NCBI RefSeq assembly: GCF_048544455.1
Contig: NC_133532.1
Coordinates: 86,073,156-86,137,155 of the forward strand
Reading direction: 5' to 3'
Source of the DNA: Silene latifolia
Taxonomy: Eukaryota; Streptophyta; Magnoliopsida; Caryophyllales; Caryophyllaceae
DNA: 64,000 nucleotides
The notes beneath the pieces were generated by a model. It made no database searches and was not told the DNA's origin. It saw only the letters and a program-made list of their open reading frames with translations. Every line of letters starts with the position of its first letter. The first letter of the stretch is position 1. The position numbers and the translations under genes are program-made. Shown here one piece after another: positions 11,213 through 22,900 of the stretch.

Positions 11213-11894
11213 TCTGATTCTTCCCCAAATGATGCCCCAGATGCTGGTGGAGTAGGTGGGTGCTGTGCAAAAGGGTTAGGACAATTCCTCTTGTCGTGAT
11301 TCGCTAATTGCTTGCAATTTTTACACATGCGCTTCGGCTTCATCGCCAAGGCTATTGCTTTAGTCTTACTCGACAAGAGTCTCTTTCCACTTCCCTTATT
11401 TTTCAATTTCTTTGGTGGAAATATAGTTACTTCCTGAGTAGTAGAACACCCAATAAGCGCAACCATTTGTTGTTCTTTACTCAATTGTGAACCTAATGGT
11501 GCCAGTTTGTCCTTAAAATCTTTTATGAGAGACGAAAAGCTGTCAACTACTTCCTTGCTTCTTCCCATCAGTATCCCAACTGTCTGGTGTACTTCGGACC
11601 ACATTTTTGACATGGAAATCTGCTTGGCATCTATTATATCAATCTCTTCGGCTGGATCACCATTACAATTGAAGGATTTTGACCGGAGTGCATCTTTACA
11701 CCATCTGTTCACAACATACTCATCCGGTATAGTCTTCACTCCGTTAGATGAGTAAATCCATATTATATGCCTGCACAGAATTCCCTTCCTTTCAAGCATT
11801 CTGCAGCTGCAACTTGCTTTATACGTAATAGTTCACCAATATATAGTAAATTGTTAGATAGTCATAGCTATATATTTCGTAATTACAATAGGAA

Positions 11895-12180
11895 AATGTG
11901 TAATTTCAAGTAAGAGTTAGTGTAACACTTTTCATTTCTAAAATTACACTTTTTGTTGTTAGAATTACAGTTTCTGTTATTAGAATTATACTTTTTACCA
12001 TTACAGTTACACTTATTTATATAGTACTGAAATTACACTTTTGATTGTTAAAATTATACTTTTGACTGCTATAATTACACTTTTTAATATTACAGTTTCA
12101 CTTATTTATATAGTCTCGTTGAAGTTATACTTGCTTTCCATAAGGTGTTTATTTTTTTATCTAGAATTACACTTTTAAAC
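11895..12180 (+). repeat. Minisatellite in transposase intron, plus polarity
   Basis: AAATTACACTTTTTGTTG units and the TATATAGTACTGAAATTACAC spacer, lying in the intron of a minus-strand gene but with the polarity of the left half of the element. It closely resembles 6380-6680 and 9100-9330. Confidence 0.9.
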
Positions 12181-13464
12181 TTAGTAAGTGTCACTATAAT
12201 GTAACTTCAACCAGGAAAAAGATCAGAACTTCAGTATTCAAGGCTTTTACCTGGGCAGTACGTAACATCGTAATTCTTGTCCCTGCTTGCATCTCTTACA
12301 GTAGTCACCTCTAAAGAGTCGATTTCGGCAAAACCTCTACTCTTACATGTATCGATCGAATACTTGGCCTCCTCTTAGAACTCCTTAAAAACTTTATGAG
12401 TGTACACCTTTGCACCGTCAGCCTCAAGAGCCAAATGCGTATCCATTTTAGGAGAAGTGTGCTTGTCTTCGTTGTCAAGCTTCTTATGCGTACGCCGTTG
12501 TTGGTCCATAGCACTCTTAAAACGCAGCAAAAACTCAAGCAATGTACCTGATTTGCCCTCAAATATTTTAAAAACACTATTTTAACTCTCTGATCTTTGG
12601 GTCGTCCTCATAACAGCTCCCATCTCTAGGTCCCTGCAATGTGCCATTACCCACTGGTTCCTTTTCGAGAACATTTCTTTAAACCAGTCAATGTTATTGA
12701 GTCCATGTTCTTCGCCTATCTCTTCCCATCTGGCATCGAATTCTGCAGCTTCAATGTCCTCATCCCATATAATGGTATTTATTTTCCTTATAAATACAAT
12801 ATAATCTTCTCTTGTCACCCCATACTTAGTAGGCACTTTTTTCATGATATGCCACATGCAAAATCGGTGCCTCGCTTTCTTGAACACAAGTGGTACCGCT
12901 TTCAAAATGCCTGGATCCTGATCGGTAATAATATAATTAGGCTCCTTTCCACCCATTGCCACCAGGAAACGTTTCAAAACCCACCGAAAGGAATCGGCGT
13001 CCTCATATGTGCGACAAGGGCTGCACAGAATGTGACAGACCGCTTATGGTTATCCACCCCGGTAAACGGTGTGAAGGCCATATCATACTTGTTGGTTGTA
13101 TACGTTGGATCGAACGACACACAATCCCCAAAAAGCGAGTAATTCCTTCTTGCAAAGACTGTCATTTCCCAAATAGCTCTACTCAAGCTACCGTCAGAGT
13201 CAACATCATAGTCAAAGAAGAACCCTTCCTTATTTACAGCCATTTCCTTAAAGTGATCTATGAACAATTGGCCATCCCGTTCATGAATGTAACATTTCAC
13301 ATTTTTGTGAAAGTTCTTAAAATCATTTAGGCTAGCTCCAATGTTCTCAAAACCATTTACGTGTTCTTTCAACATTTTGTATGTCTTCGTTGCTCCTATC
13401 TTCACTGTAAATGAATGATATACTTGTAAGGCATCAAAGATAGGAAACATCTTTATGATGCCCC

Positions 13465-14590
13465 AAATAAGTGTAATAAAAAAGTGTAATTCTAACAATC
13501 AAAAGTGTAATTCTAAAAATCAAAAGTGTAATTTCAAAGACAATATAAATAAGTGTAATTTTAATAGAACAAAGTGTAATTCTAACAAGAAAAAGTGTAA
13601 TTCCAAATAAGTGTAATTGTAATAAAAGGCTAACTAGATGTCACACCCTACAATTATAAAGGATAATGATTTTCGATAATCGGTTCAGATTGTATTTGAG
13701 TGTAAATGAATGATATACGTAAGTGTAATCAGAACATAAAAACTAAAATTTCAAAGACTATATAAATATGTGTGACTGCAATATAAAAAAGTGTAATTCT
13801 AACAATCAAAATGTAATTTTAACAATCAAAAGTGTAATTTCAGCACAATATAAATAAGTGTAATTTTAATAGAACAAAGTGTAATTCTAACAGGCAAAAG
13901 TGTAATTCCAAATAAGTGTAATTATAATAAAAGGCTAACTAGATGACACACCCTACAATTATAAAGGATAATGATTTTCTGATAATCAGTTCAGTTGCAT
14001 TTGAGCTGTAAATGAATGATATACGTCGTTGTAATCAGAACATAAAATCGAAATTGCAAAGACTATACAAATATGTGTGACTGCAATATAAAAAAGTGTA
14101 ATTCTAACAATCAAAAATGTAATTTTAACAATCAAAAGTGTAATTTCGGCACAATATAAATAAGTGTAATTTTAATAGAACAAAGTGTAATTCTAACAGG
14201 CAAAACTGTAATTCCAAATAAGTGTAATTGTAATAAAAGGCTAACTAGATGACACACCCTACAATTATAAAGGATAATGATTTTCTGATAATTAGTTCAG
14301 TTGCATTTGAGCTGTAAATGAATGATATACGTAAGTGTAACTATAACATAAAAACTGAAATTTCAGCACTATATAAATATGTGTGACTGCAATATAAAAA
14401 GGTGTAATTCTAACAATCAAAAGTGTAATTTTAACAATCAAAAGTGTAATTTCAGCACAATATAAATAAGTGTAATTTTAATAGAACAAAGTGTAATTCT
14501 AACAGGCAAAAGTGTCACTTCAACCAGAGAGCCAAAGACTACCTCAAGCACTCACCCTATAATTATAAAGGATAATCATTTTGTGATAAT
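13465..14590 (-). repeat. ~305-bp tandem repeat (3.5 units) in transposase intron, containing minisatellite
   Basis: GGCTAACTAGATG recurs at 13628, 13933 and 14239 (periods 305 and 306), each followed by ACACCCTACAATTATAAAGG and by a block of AAAGTGTAATTCTAAC units. A partial fourth unit (CACCCTATAATTATAAAGG, 14561) runs into the end of the FAR1-encoding exon, so the unit was copied from the exon-intron border. Confidence 0.92.
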
Positions 14591-15069
14591 TTGTTAAGTT
14601 GCATGACAGCTTCTGAAACTCTCTGTCCCAGGCTGATATGAGCTCATGGTTGTGTCCTGCATGAAAGCGATCAATGAATAACCCCCCATTCTTCATAAAT
14701 AGTCTAATCCTCGCTTTGCATCCCACGCGCCTGACTTTGTGCTTTCGCACCCCATCTTGACGCCAACTTCTCTCTATTTCTTTTTTTATATTTGAACCCT
14801 TCTCGGTTGCAAACCAACAGCTTTGACTTGATTTCCCCGCCACGCCATCTTTTGGTCGTGTATTTCCGTACATCGAAACCGCAAGCAATTGCATAGATCT
14901 TATAGAATGTCACTGCTTCCTCGATTTCCAAAAATTCCTGCCCAATATATGGTGTAAACTTTTCTTCTACTACCCTGCAAAATTCCTCCTCATTTGGCTT
15001 TGTTTTGCTATTGTCCTAAGCAGTATCTGTCAATGGTTGAAACAATATTCTCCACAAGCTTCATCTTAG

Positions 15070-15480
15070 ACAACAAATATGTAATTTTAATAAAGAAAGT
15101 TGTAATTTAAACAGAAGACAACAAAAAGTACAATTGTCATCCAGACCTAAAGTGTAAGTTAAACATTAGTGTAACTTTAACAAACAAAAGTGTAACTTCA
15201 GTGAATAAGAGTGTAATTCTAGTCGACAATGTTGTAATTCCAAATATTAGTGTAATTTTAACAATAATAAGTGTAATTTCAGTGAATAAAAGTGTAATTT
15301 CAACAAAGCATAATTTTAGTGCAAGGAAATGTAACTCTAGTCGACAATGGTGTAATTGCAAAGATTTGTGGCAAATTTAAAGGAATCAGCATATCAAACA
15401 TTTATCTGATGACCCAAATAAGTGTAACTTTAATCAAGAAAATTGTAACTTCAGTAAATTAAAGTGTAACTTATCCATTT
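15070..15480 (-). repeat. Degenerate minisatellite near right side of MULE, inverted polarity
   Basis: AAGTGTAATTTCAGTGAATA-type units upstream of the transposase start. With the left arrays it forms an inverted arrangement about the centre of the element. Confidence 0.85.
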
Positions 15481-16404
15481 CTGCAATAGAATAGTTTTAT
15501 CTTTTCCATGATGTAACTCTAATTTCAGAAACTTTAATTTTAACTGAAATATGTTTAATTACAAGTAACAAAAAGCGCATTTTCATACACACGTGTTGAT
15601 ATGTAAATTCCAGCGGGAAAAATGTAATATTTGAACCTAAAGTCAAACTTAAACCTATTACCAAAATACAAACAATTCACTCTTTTTAACTACATACTCA
15701 TTAATGTCAAGAATTTTACACTGTACATGAATTAGGTTACAGCCCAAAACTTGCTCTACACTCTACAAAACTTGCTCTACAAAACTTGTTCATATGTATG
15801 TTCATTGTTTTCAAGTATTTCATTTTTAATATAGAGAGTTCAGATTTATAAAACATAAACAAATAAAAGAATTATTAGATGTTAATAATTACCATCGATC
15901 ACTGTTACAATTTGCATGTCAGCCATTGTTGATGTTGGAGTACGCACTTTATCAGGCTTGTTGTTGTTGTTGACTCAGGATCTTCGTGTACCTTTGATAT
16001 GCTGAAAATGGTAGGATCAAAACAAATTACTTTATTTGCTACAAATTATGACCATGTAAGATTATCGCGAGATATCAAATTGTTGTTCTTGTTGGCAAAT
16101 TGTTGTTCTTGTTGAAACGGGATTTTAAATATTGTTGAAGCGCGGTTTTTAGGATGTTATCGCCATGAAAGAGAGGAAGAAATTTGATGTTTTTTTTTGT
16201 GTATTTTAAATTTGGTGGTTGTTGCTGATATTGTGTTGAGGAAGTGTTATAGAAAGTACATGCATGTTGACAATAAACAGTGGGTAATAGCTTTGTCCCC
16301 TGACACAACTCCCTCTCTCATGCTAGCCCTATTTTCCTTTTTTTCCAACGCCTAATGACCCTATATTACACTCTTCATCCAGACGGTTCATTTACGAGAT
16401 CCTA
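15481..16404 (-). other. MULE right subterminal region, probable transposase promoter/5' UTR
   Basis: AT-rich, no gene recognised. TATTACACTCTTCATCC near 16364 resembles the minisatellite core. The short open frame at 16075-16308 has no recognisable features. Confidence 0.4.
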
Positions 16405-16460
16405 TGGCTCTAATAAAGACTTAGGGACTCAAATATTATGAAGGACTTATTAGAACTTGA

Positions 16461-16463
<3 letters not shown>
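16405..16463 (-). repeat. Right terminal inverted repeat of MULE E3
   Basis: GACTTAGGGACTC and AAGGACTTATTAGAACTTG are inverted matches to the left end. It is followed immediately by (TA)n. Confidence 0.7.

Positions 16464-16524
<61 letters not shown>
16464..16524. repeat. (TA)n microsatellite, right side of MULE insertion
   Basis: About 30 TA units. Together with 1220-1268 it represents the E2 LTR microsatellite that received the MULE. Confidence 0.97.
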
Positions 16525-16534
<10 letters not shown>

Positions 16535-17366
16535 TTTTATTCCAAAATTCTCTCTAAATATTAGTAGTTTATTTTAGTTTAGTTTAGCTTATATTAGTTT
16601 GTTACAACATTTCTATTATCAAGTTCAAGATTTATTCCAAGTTATTTCCATTTGCAATTGTTCTTCTATTTTCCATTCAAGGTAATTCTATCTTTATTTT
16701 AATTATGTTATTATTTATCATTTCATTTAGCATTAGTTTAGTTTATATTTTCACAATGTTAGAATAATTTACCCTTGTCTAGGGGATGAAGGAAACCATG
16801 CATAAAAAGTATTTGTAACATGATAAATTAGGACATTGTAGAATCACTAATAGTTTCTATAATATACTTGTGCTTTAATTATTAATCTTTGGTTAGTGGC
16901 CATAATCTTAGATTAAGTGTGTTAATTCGTTTCTTAAGTCGAGAGGTACGGTAAATGAATTAGACTAAGTATGTTTTAGTAGACGACTTAGCCATATCGA
17001 AAGATCGTTAGGACCCGTTCTATGGTTGGGACACTAATGCCGAGAGGTGGGTGTCTAATGACCTAAACAATTAGTTACCACTACCTTATCCGAGTTTAAC
17101 ATAAATCATTTATAAATTTGCATGTGTGACCCGATTTCCCTAGATAATCTTTTAATTATATTGTTTTCACATCTTTTATATTTTGTTTTACCTATAGTTT
17201 TTATATCAATTATCCAATCAATCTATAACCATATCTACTAAGATAAAATTCATCTCATAACAACTAAATAATAACCACTGAGCTCTATGTGGAATTCGAC
17301 CCCTTAATACTACATTAATTTGTTGTACGAAAGGGTATTTTTGCATAGGTGTGCGATAGCCTATCA
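16525..17366 (+). other. 3' part (R/U5) of E2 LTR
   Basis: Continuation of the solo LTR downstream of the MULE. No gene. It ends with TTTTTGCATAGGTGTGCG and CCTATCA, then the AGAAG duplication. Confidence 0.8.
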
Positions 17367-18883
17367 AGAAGCTGCAAACTGGCCAAATGGCCTTCTCTGC
17401 GACAAAGGAATACCCACATCCTTTGGAAAAACACTGGTGGGCTGGTGCGGACGAATAGGAGTGTAAAAAGAGCGACCCAAGGCACCATACTCCGTACTAA
17501 ACTGCCCAAACTCATCAGGGGTCACACCATAAAGGTGGAACACACGGCTATCGTCACCAAGTGTGGTGTAGTAGCTCGGAGAAACACCCGTGTATTGCCC
17601 CCCCCCCCCCCAGCAAGAGTAACAGCCTCCATCTGCTCCCACAAACGCCGCTCAGTCAAAGCGGTGTTAATACCCTCATGGATCCTCACCTCCCTCGCAA
17701 GTAATGGGTCAAAATGATAACCATGGGAAGGAAAGGCTGTAGGAGGAGGAGGACGGGCCTGGTAAGAACCAGGCAAGTGAGTGGCAGGCTGACGACGTCT
17801 CCGACGCCCACCAGTAATAGCAGTCGTACTAGAACCAGGTAAAGTAACCAGAAGATCGTCTGGTATCAAATAAGTGACAGGGGGAGGTCTCAATCTAGCT
17901 ATACTCTCCTCAAGAGGCGGAATGGCCGGCAACCGATCATTAGGCAAATGCATATAAGACTGACCACACACTCTCCAATAATGATCATTCCCACCCTGAA
18001 TGTCAAGGTAAGAGATGTCATAGCGTATGTGGTCATCATCTACCAACGGCTCATGGTCATCCATCGGCTCATAGGGGTCATTCCCCTCAAAATCACACAA
18101 AACTCTAGCAATTCTAGTAATAATGGCACTGTAATCTAAATCAGCATACTGCCCAATCATGCGGTCAAGGGCCTGGCAAATGAGGGCAAGGGGAGAAAAC
18201 TGAAAAGTAGCTTCCTGAAACGGGTTGAGGTAGCTAGCTAATATCAAGACCTCCAAAGAAGAGGCCTTGCTCCTATCATGTCTCCCATAAAGCAAGTACC
18301 TCAGATACCGTAAGAAAAGCCGAAGACAAACATGTTGAACATCTAGTAAAGACATACTACTCACATCTGCGTCCGCAAAACCTGTAAACAGTTGAAAGAA
18401 TCGGACCGCAGACAACCCAGTACCATTATACAAATCACCAGTGGTATGCTTATCAATCCTCAAAATCTCAGAAAGACGGTCAAAAGTCAAGGACCGTTCC
18501 TCATTAAACAACCTAAAACGGATAAGATGGTCCGCCGAGAAATAAGCATCGGAACTCAAGAACTCAAGGGTTAAGGCACGATATGATAGCTCGTGCAACA
18601 GAAAAAGGCCTTGCAACCCAATCTCGACAAACATACCAAACATAATCTCATCAATCTTACGAGTTCGCAAAATTTTGCGATCAACACATCTAGTAGGAAG
18701 CATAGCTTTGTTCATTAATGCCAAGAAGTTATCCCGCTGCTCTTTGTCACGAAATTCAATGAAAGGGAACTCGTCAATTGGTGATAAATCATCTTCCTCC
18801 TCGGAAGACATTACCACCTCCGGTGGAACAACGGGAGCGCGCCTCTCCCGTGGCCTTTTATTACCTTGTCCACTAGTCGACAT
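17367..18883 (-). pseudogene. E1 ATHILA-family (env-position) ORF, N-terminal and central part
   Basis: Starts at ATG c18881-18883 (MSTSGQGNKRPRER); an AG acceptor-like TTTTTGCAG lies just upstream, fitting expression from a spliced subgenomic RNA. A Ser/Glu/Asp-rich N-terminus is followed by the conserved ATHILA ORF region (FRDKEQRDNFLALMNKAML ... LLYGRHDRSKASSLEVLIL). At a 14-C run (17598-17611) the frame shifts; the continuation GVSPSYYTTLGDDSRVF ... RRPFGQFAAS runs to the E2 border and resumes at 622-444. The homopolymer could also be a sequencing error. Biochemical function is unknown. Confidence 0.8.
17598..17611. repeat. 14-nt C homopolymer causing frame change in the ATHILA ORF
   Basis: Encodes poly-Gly on the minus strand. 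Upstream frame: MEAVTLAGGGGG; downstream frame: QYTGVSPSYYTT. One base more or less would restore the frame. Confidence 0.85.
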
Positions 18884-19936
18884 ACCTGCAAAAATACAAG
18901 TATACAATCACAAACCAATTTTATTGCAAAACAGTCCACGTTTTTTGGGGTATATAGGTCGAAAAAATCGATTTTAAGGCCGAAAATCACAAATAGACCA
19001 TCTAAAAGGCAATGGAATTGCAATTATATGTCAATTAGTGAAGATTCCAAGCATAAGAACACAATTTCTAACCAATTTAATGCAAAAATTGAACCCGGAT
19101 TTGAATAACCCTAATTCCCAAATTAGCAAATTAGGCATTTAATTCAACAAATAAAGGGCTAATAAGCAAGGAAATAGCAATTGTATATGAGCAATGGAAG
19201 ATTGAAGGCAATAAACACAAGATTTGAGCACAAAAAAATCAGAATTTTCGGACCAAATAATGCATAAATCGGGACTTACTTGAGCAATAAAGGCAATGAG
19301 AATCAAAAATAAGCACAAAGGATTGATGTAGATTACTAACAAGCAACTAAACGCAAGTTTAAATGAAGATTTGATGATGAAAGTGGAGTATTTGAGAGAG
19401 AAAGGGGAAGAACAAGTAGAAAATTGCAAAGAAAAGTGACGGGAGGAAGAAAGATTAGGAAATAATAGAAGCAAATAAAAGAGAAACCCAGCCGGTTCAA
19501 AAACGTGGAACCCGGTTCAAGTTGGTGCCTTGATCGAGCTTGGGTGGACTCGATCGAGGAACCAAAATCCTAACAGGTCAACTTTCATCCAAACTTGATT
19601 TTAATTACTCCCTTGGTGCCTCGATCGAGCCCTGGGTGCACTCGATCGAGCACGTTGGATCCTCGATCGAGCCTACCTGCACTCGATCGAGGAACCTGCT
19701 GCTGGCCTCCTTTTCTCGTTGATTTAATTCCTAAGTTTAATTTTCGTCATGTCCTGCACAAAAATTCTTTGAAGCATATAAAATGCTCTCCCTCACATCT
19801 CTCAAAACTAAAGAAAACACTAAAACTATAAAATGACAATTAAATTAAAATCCTAATTTATAGTAAAATATTTCAATTTCCGAGTTGCCTCTCGGTAGCG
19901 CTGGTTTAAGCGATCCCGCATGACCGTATTACCTCA
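18884..19936 (-). other. E1 spacer between integrase and ATHILA ORF
   Basis: About 1 kb AT-rich non-coding sequence, probably intron or leader of the spliced ATHILA ORF message. It contains the CGATCG cassettes at 19531-19562 and 19619-19696. No gene is seen. Confidence 0.6.
19531..19696. repeat. CGATCG box cassette in E1 spacer (2 + 4 boxes)
   Basis: TCGATCGAG-type boxes start near 19530 and 19550, then at 19621, 19642, 19663 and 19683 (spacing 21, 21, 20 bp). The four-box part is closely similar in order and linker to that at 23469-23550. Confidence 0.92.
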
Positions 19937-22900
19937 TCAGTGAGAGGAATCAATGGCAAAGAGGTCAACGGCCTCTATTACCCCAATATGAGCACCTTCA
20001 TAGTAGATTTTCAATCGTTGCCCGTTCACTTTGAAAGTCTCACCTTTGTTAGTTTGCAGTGTAACTGACCCAAATTTGTTCACTTCAACAACAGTGAACG
20101 GTCCAGACCATCTACTCCTTAGCTTACCTGGGAACAAACGCAAACGAGAGTTAAATAATAATACCTTTTCACCGACATGAAATTCCCTTTGTAAAATATG
20201 CTTGTCATGACACTTCTTCGTTCGTTCTTTGTAAACTTGAGCACTATCATAGGCATGCAGTCGAAACTCATCGAGCTCATTCAACTGCATCAATCTTCTC
20301 TCATTGAAATGCTTTCCTCCATCACTAATCACCGCGCGAGGTACTCCAAACCGTGGAAAGATGATCTTCTGAAACAACTTAACAACAGATTTAGCATCAC
20401 AAGTGGGGGTGGCAATTGCCTCCACCCATTTAGAAACATAATCTACAGCTACTAATATATATTGATTCCCATGAGAAGTAGGGAATGGCCCTTGGTAATC
20501 AATGCCCCAAACATCAAAAATCTCCACCTCTGAGATTCCAGTTTGAGGCATCTCATGTCTTTGCGAAATATTACCTGTTCTCTGACACGCATCACAAGAA
20601 CGAACAAAAGTAGTAGCATCTTTCAAGATAGTAGGCCAATAAAAACCCGATTGCATTACCTTAGCAAATGTCCTAGAAGGACCATGATGACCACCATAAG
20701 AAGAAGAGTGACAATGAGAAAGGATGGCACGTACCTCACCCTCTGGAATACATCGTCTGTAAATACCGTCTGCGCACTCCCGGAACAAATATGGATCGTC
20801 CCAGAAATACCGCTTCACATCATGCATAAATCTCTTCTTCTGCTGATAAGACAAGTCAAGAGGAAGCATACCTCCTACCAAATAATTGGCATAATCTGCA
20901 AACCATGGAGTGTTTGCAGCTACAGCTTGAAGATGGTCATCTGGAATAGAGTCATCAATGGGAAAAATCTCTCTTCCTACAAATCTCAATCTAGACAAGT
21001 GATCTGCAACAACATTCTCAGCACCAGACTTGTCACGAATTTCTAAATCAAATTCTTGCAATAATAAAATCCATCTAATAAGTCGTGGTTTAGCCTCTTG
21101 TTTAGTTAAAAGATATTTTAAAGCTGCATGGTCAGTATGAACAATAACTTTAGAACCAACAAGATAAGCTCTAAATTTGTCTAAAGAATAGACAACTGCA
21201 AGAAGCTCCTTCTCCGTAGTAGCATAGTTGATCTGCGCATCATCAAGGGTCTTACTTGCATAGTAAATGGCATGTAACACCTTATCTTTTCTCTGCCCCG
21301 AAACAGCTCCAACTACATAGTCACTGGCGTCACACATAATCTCAAAAGGAAGGCTTCAATCTGGAGATCGGATTATGGGAGCTGAGATAAGAGCTTGTTT
21401 AATCCTGTCAAAGCACTTAACACACTCATCCGTAAACACAAAAGGTGAATCTTTATGAAGTAGCCGGGTTAGAGGTTGAGAAATTTTAGATAAATCTTTA
21501 ATAAAGCGGCGATAGAATCCTGTATGACCAAGAAAACTACGCACACTTTTAACATTAACCGGGTACGGGAGTTGCTCAATTACCTCAACCTTAGCTTTAT
21601 CCACTTGAATACCTTTACCTGACACCAAATGACCGTGTACCACCCCTTCAGTAACCATGAAGTGGCACTTCTCCCAATTGAGCACAAGATTGCTCTCCTC
21701 AAAGCGCTGCAAAACTTTAGTCAAGTTTCTCAAGCAAACATCAAAGTCAGTACCATAAACACTGAAATCATCCATAAAGACTTCCATAATAGATTATATG
21801 TAATCAGAAAATATGGCCATCATACACCGCTGAAAGGTAGCTGGGGCGTTACATAAACCAAAGGGCATCCTCCTATAAGCAAATACATCATAAGGACATG
21901 TGAAAGAAGTCTTTTCCTTATCGTCGAGATGAATGGGTATTTGAAAGAAACCGGAGTAGCCATCTAGGTAACAGAAATAACTATGGCATGCTAATCTCTC
22001 TAACATTTGGTCAATATAAGGAAGTGTAAAATGGTCTTTCTTAGTAGCTGTGTTCAATTTCCTATAATCAATACACATTCTCCACCCTGTAACAAGTCTA
22101 GTAGAAACTAATTCATTTTTATCGTTCTTTACTACTGTGGTACCTCCCTTTTTGGGTACAACTTGGACAGGACTGACCCATTTAGAATCAGATATAGAGA
22201 AAATAATGCCAGCATCGAGTAATTTCTGTACCTCTTTCCTTACCACCTCCTGCAATGGAGGATTTAGTCGTCTCTGACCCTGTGCACTAGGCTTGTGGCC
22301 TTCTTCCAAGTGAATACGATGCATACAAAAGTCAAGACTAATGCCCTGTAAGTCATCAATACTATACCCAATGGCCTTTTTATGAGTTCTCAAAACAATC
22401 AACAAAGCAGATAGTTGACCTCCAGTTAGGCTAGCATTGACAATTACTGGGTTCATCTCACAGTCATCATGAAATTCATATTTAAGATGAGAGGGAAGAG
22501 GTTTTAGTTCAGGTTTCTTTACCTTAGTTACCTTAGGTACGATACCCAAACTGTATACCTTTTGATGAGGGCATTCCTCTCCAGTTAGAAGCCTCTCAAT
22601 CTCATGAACTTCTGGACTCCATGAACCCGTCTGAGCAGCTGAATCTGAAACCAGGGCAATCTCCAGAGGATCCCTGTCCAAACACATAGGGAGGCACTCA
22701 TCAATAGTAAAGTCAACAACATCTATACTATGACAAGTTTCTTCTATCATGGGATGTTTTAATGCTTTTTCTAAGTTAAAAATAATGGTATCATCCCCCA
22801 CAGCTAAAGTTAGTCTCCCTTGCCTAACATCTATAACTGCCCCCGCCGTGTGAAGGAATGGTCTACCTAAGATGATAGGGATTTGGTTATCCTCCGCCAT

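Larger units (their letters stand above)
11134..15020 (-). pseudogene. MULE transposase (FAR1/MURA-like) of E3, intron-containing, broken
   Basis: Minus-strand segments: FAR1-type DNA-binding region (about 15020-14640; EEAVTFYKIYAIACGF ... GCKARI ... HNHEL), MULE DDE core (about 13455-12255; first Asp in SFDPTYTTNKY at c13109-13111, second in IITDQDPG at c12921-12923, then RHRFCMWHI), and a C-terminal exon (about 11829-11134) with a SWIM zinc finger CSCRMLERKGILCRHI, a CCHC knuckle CKNCKQLANHDKRNC and a poly-Glu tail. Breaks: frameshift in the FAR1 region near 14750, frameshift near 13005, in-frame TAA at c12375-12377. The enzyme would bind the element ends and cut and paste E3. It is convergent with the Ulp1-like genes. 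Confidence 0.85.
1269..16463 (-). mobile_element. E3: 15.2-kb MULE with FAR1-type transposase and tandem Ulp1-like genes
   Basis: The ends are degenerate inverted repeats: left contains ATAAGTCCTTATAGTA and GAGTCCATAAGTC; the reverse complement of the right end contains ATAAGTCCTTCATAAT and GAGTCCCTAAGTC in the same order. Inside are a minus-strand MULE transposase (FAR1 DNA-binding region, DDE core, SWIM zinc finger) and plus-strand Ulp1-like protease genes, a known pairing in plant Ulp1-carrying MULEs. It sits in the TA microsatellite of E2. A discrete 9-11-bp target duplication cannot be recognised inside (TA)n. All genes are broken, so this copy is probably immobile unless helped in trans. 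Confidence 0.85.
623..17366 (+). mobile_element. E2: solo LTR of an Athila/Tat-like gypsy element, split by the MULE E3
   Basis: The LTR begins TGATAAGTGCATATTT and ends GCGATAGCCTATCA, with exact 5-bp target duplications AGAAG at 618-622 and 17367-17371. No primer site, internal region or second LTR is attached, so this is a solo LTR of about 1.55 kb left by LTR-LTR recombination. It contains a TATA box (1179-1188) and the U5-like 3' segment 16525-17366, whose TGTGGAATTCGACCCC stretch resembles the U5 of Athila-type LTRs. Its orientation is opposite to that of E1. A 15.2-kb MULE sits in its TA microsatellite. Confidence 0.87.

Noticed and set aside
17367-17371. E2 as the 3' LTR of E1
   Set aside because: Orientation is opposite, no polypurine tract or primer site adjoins it, it has its own AGAAG duplication, and its ends differ from the E1 LTR at 32931-34148.
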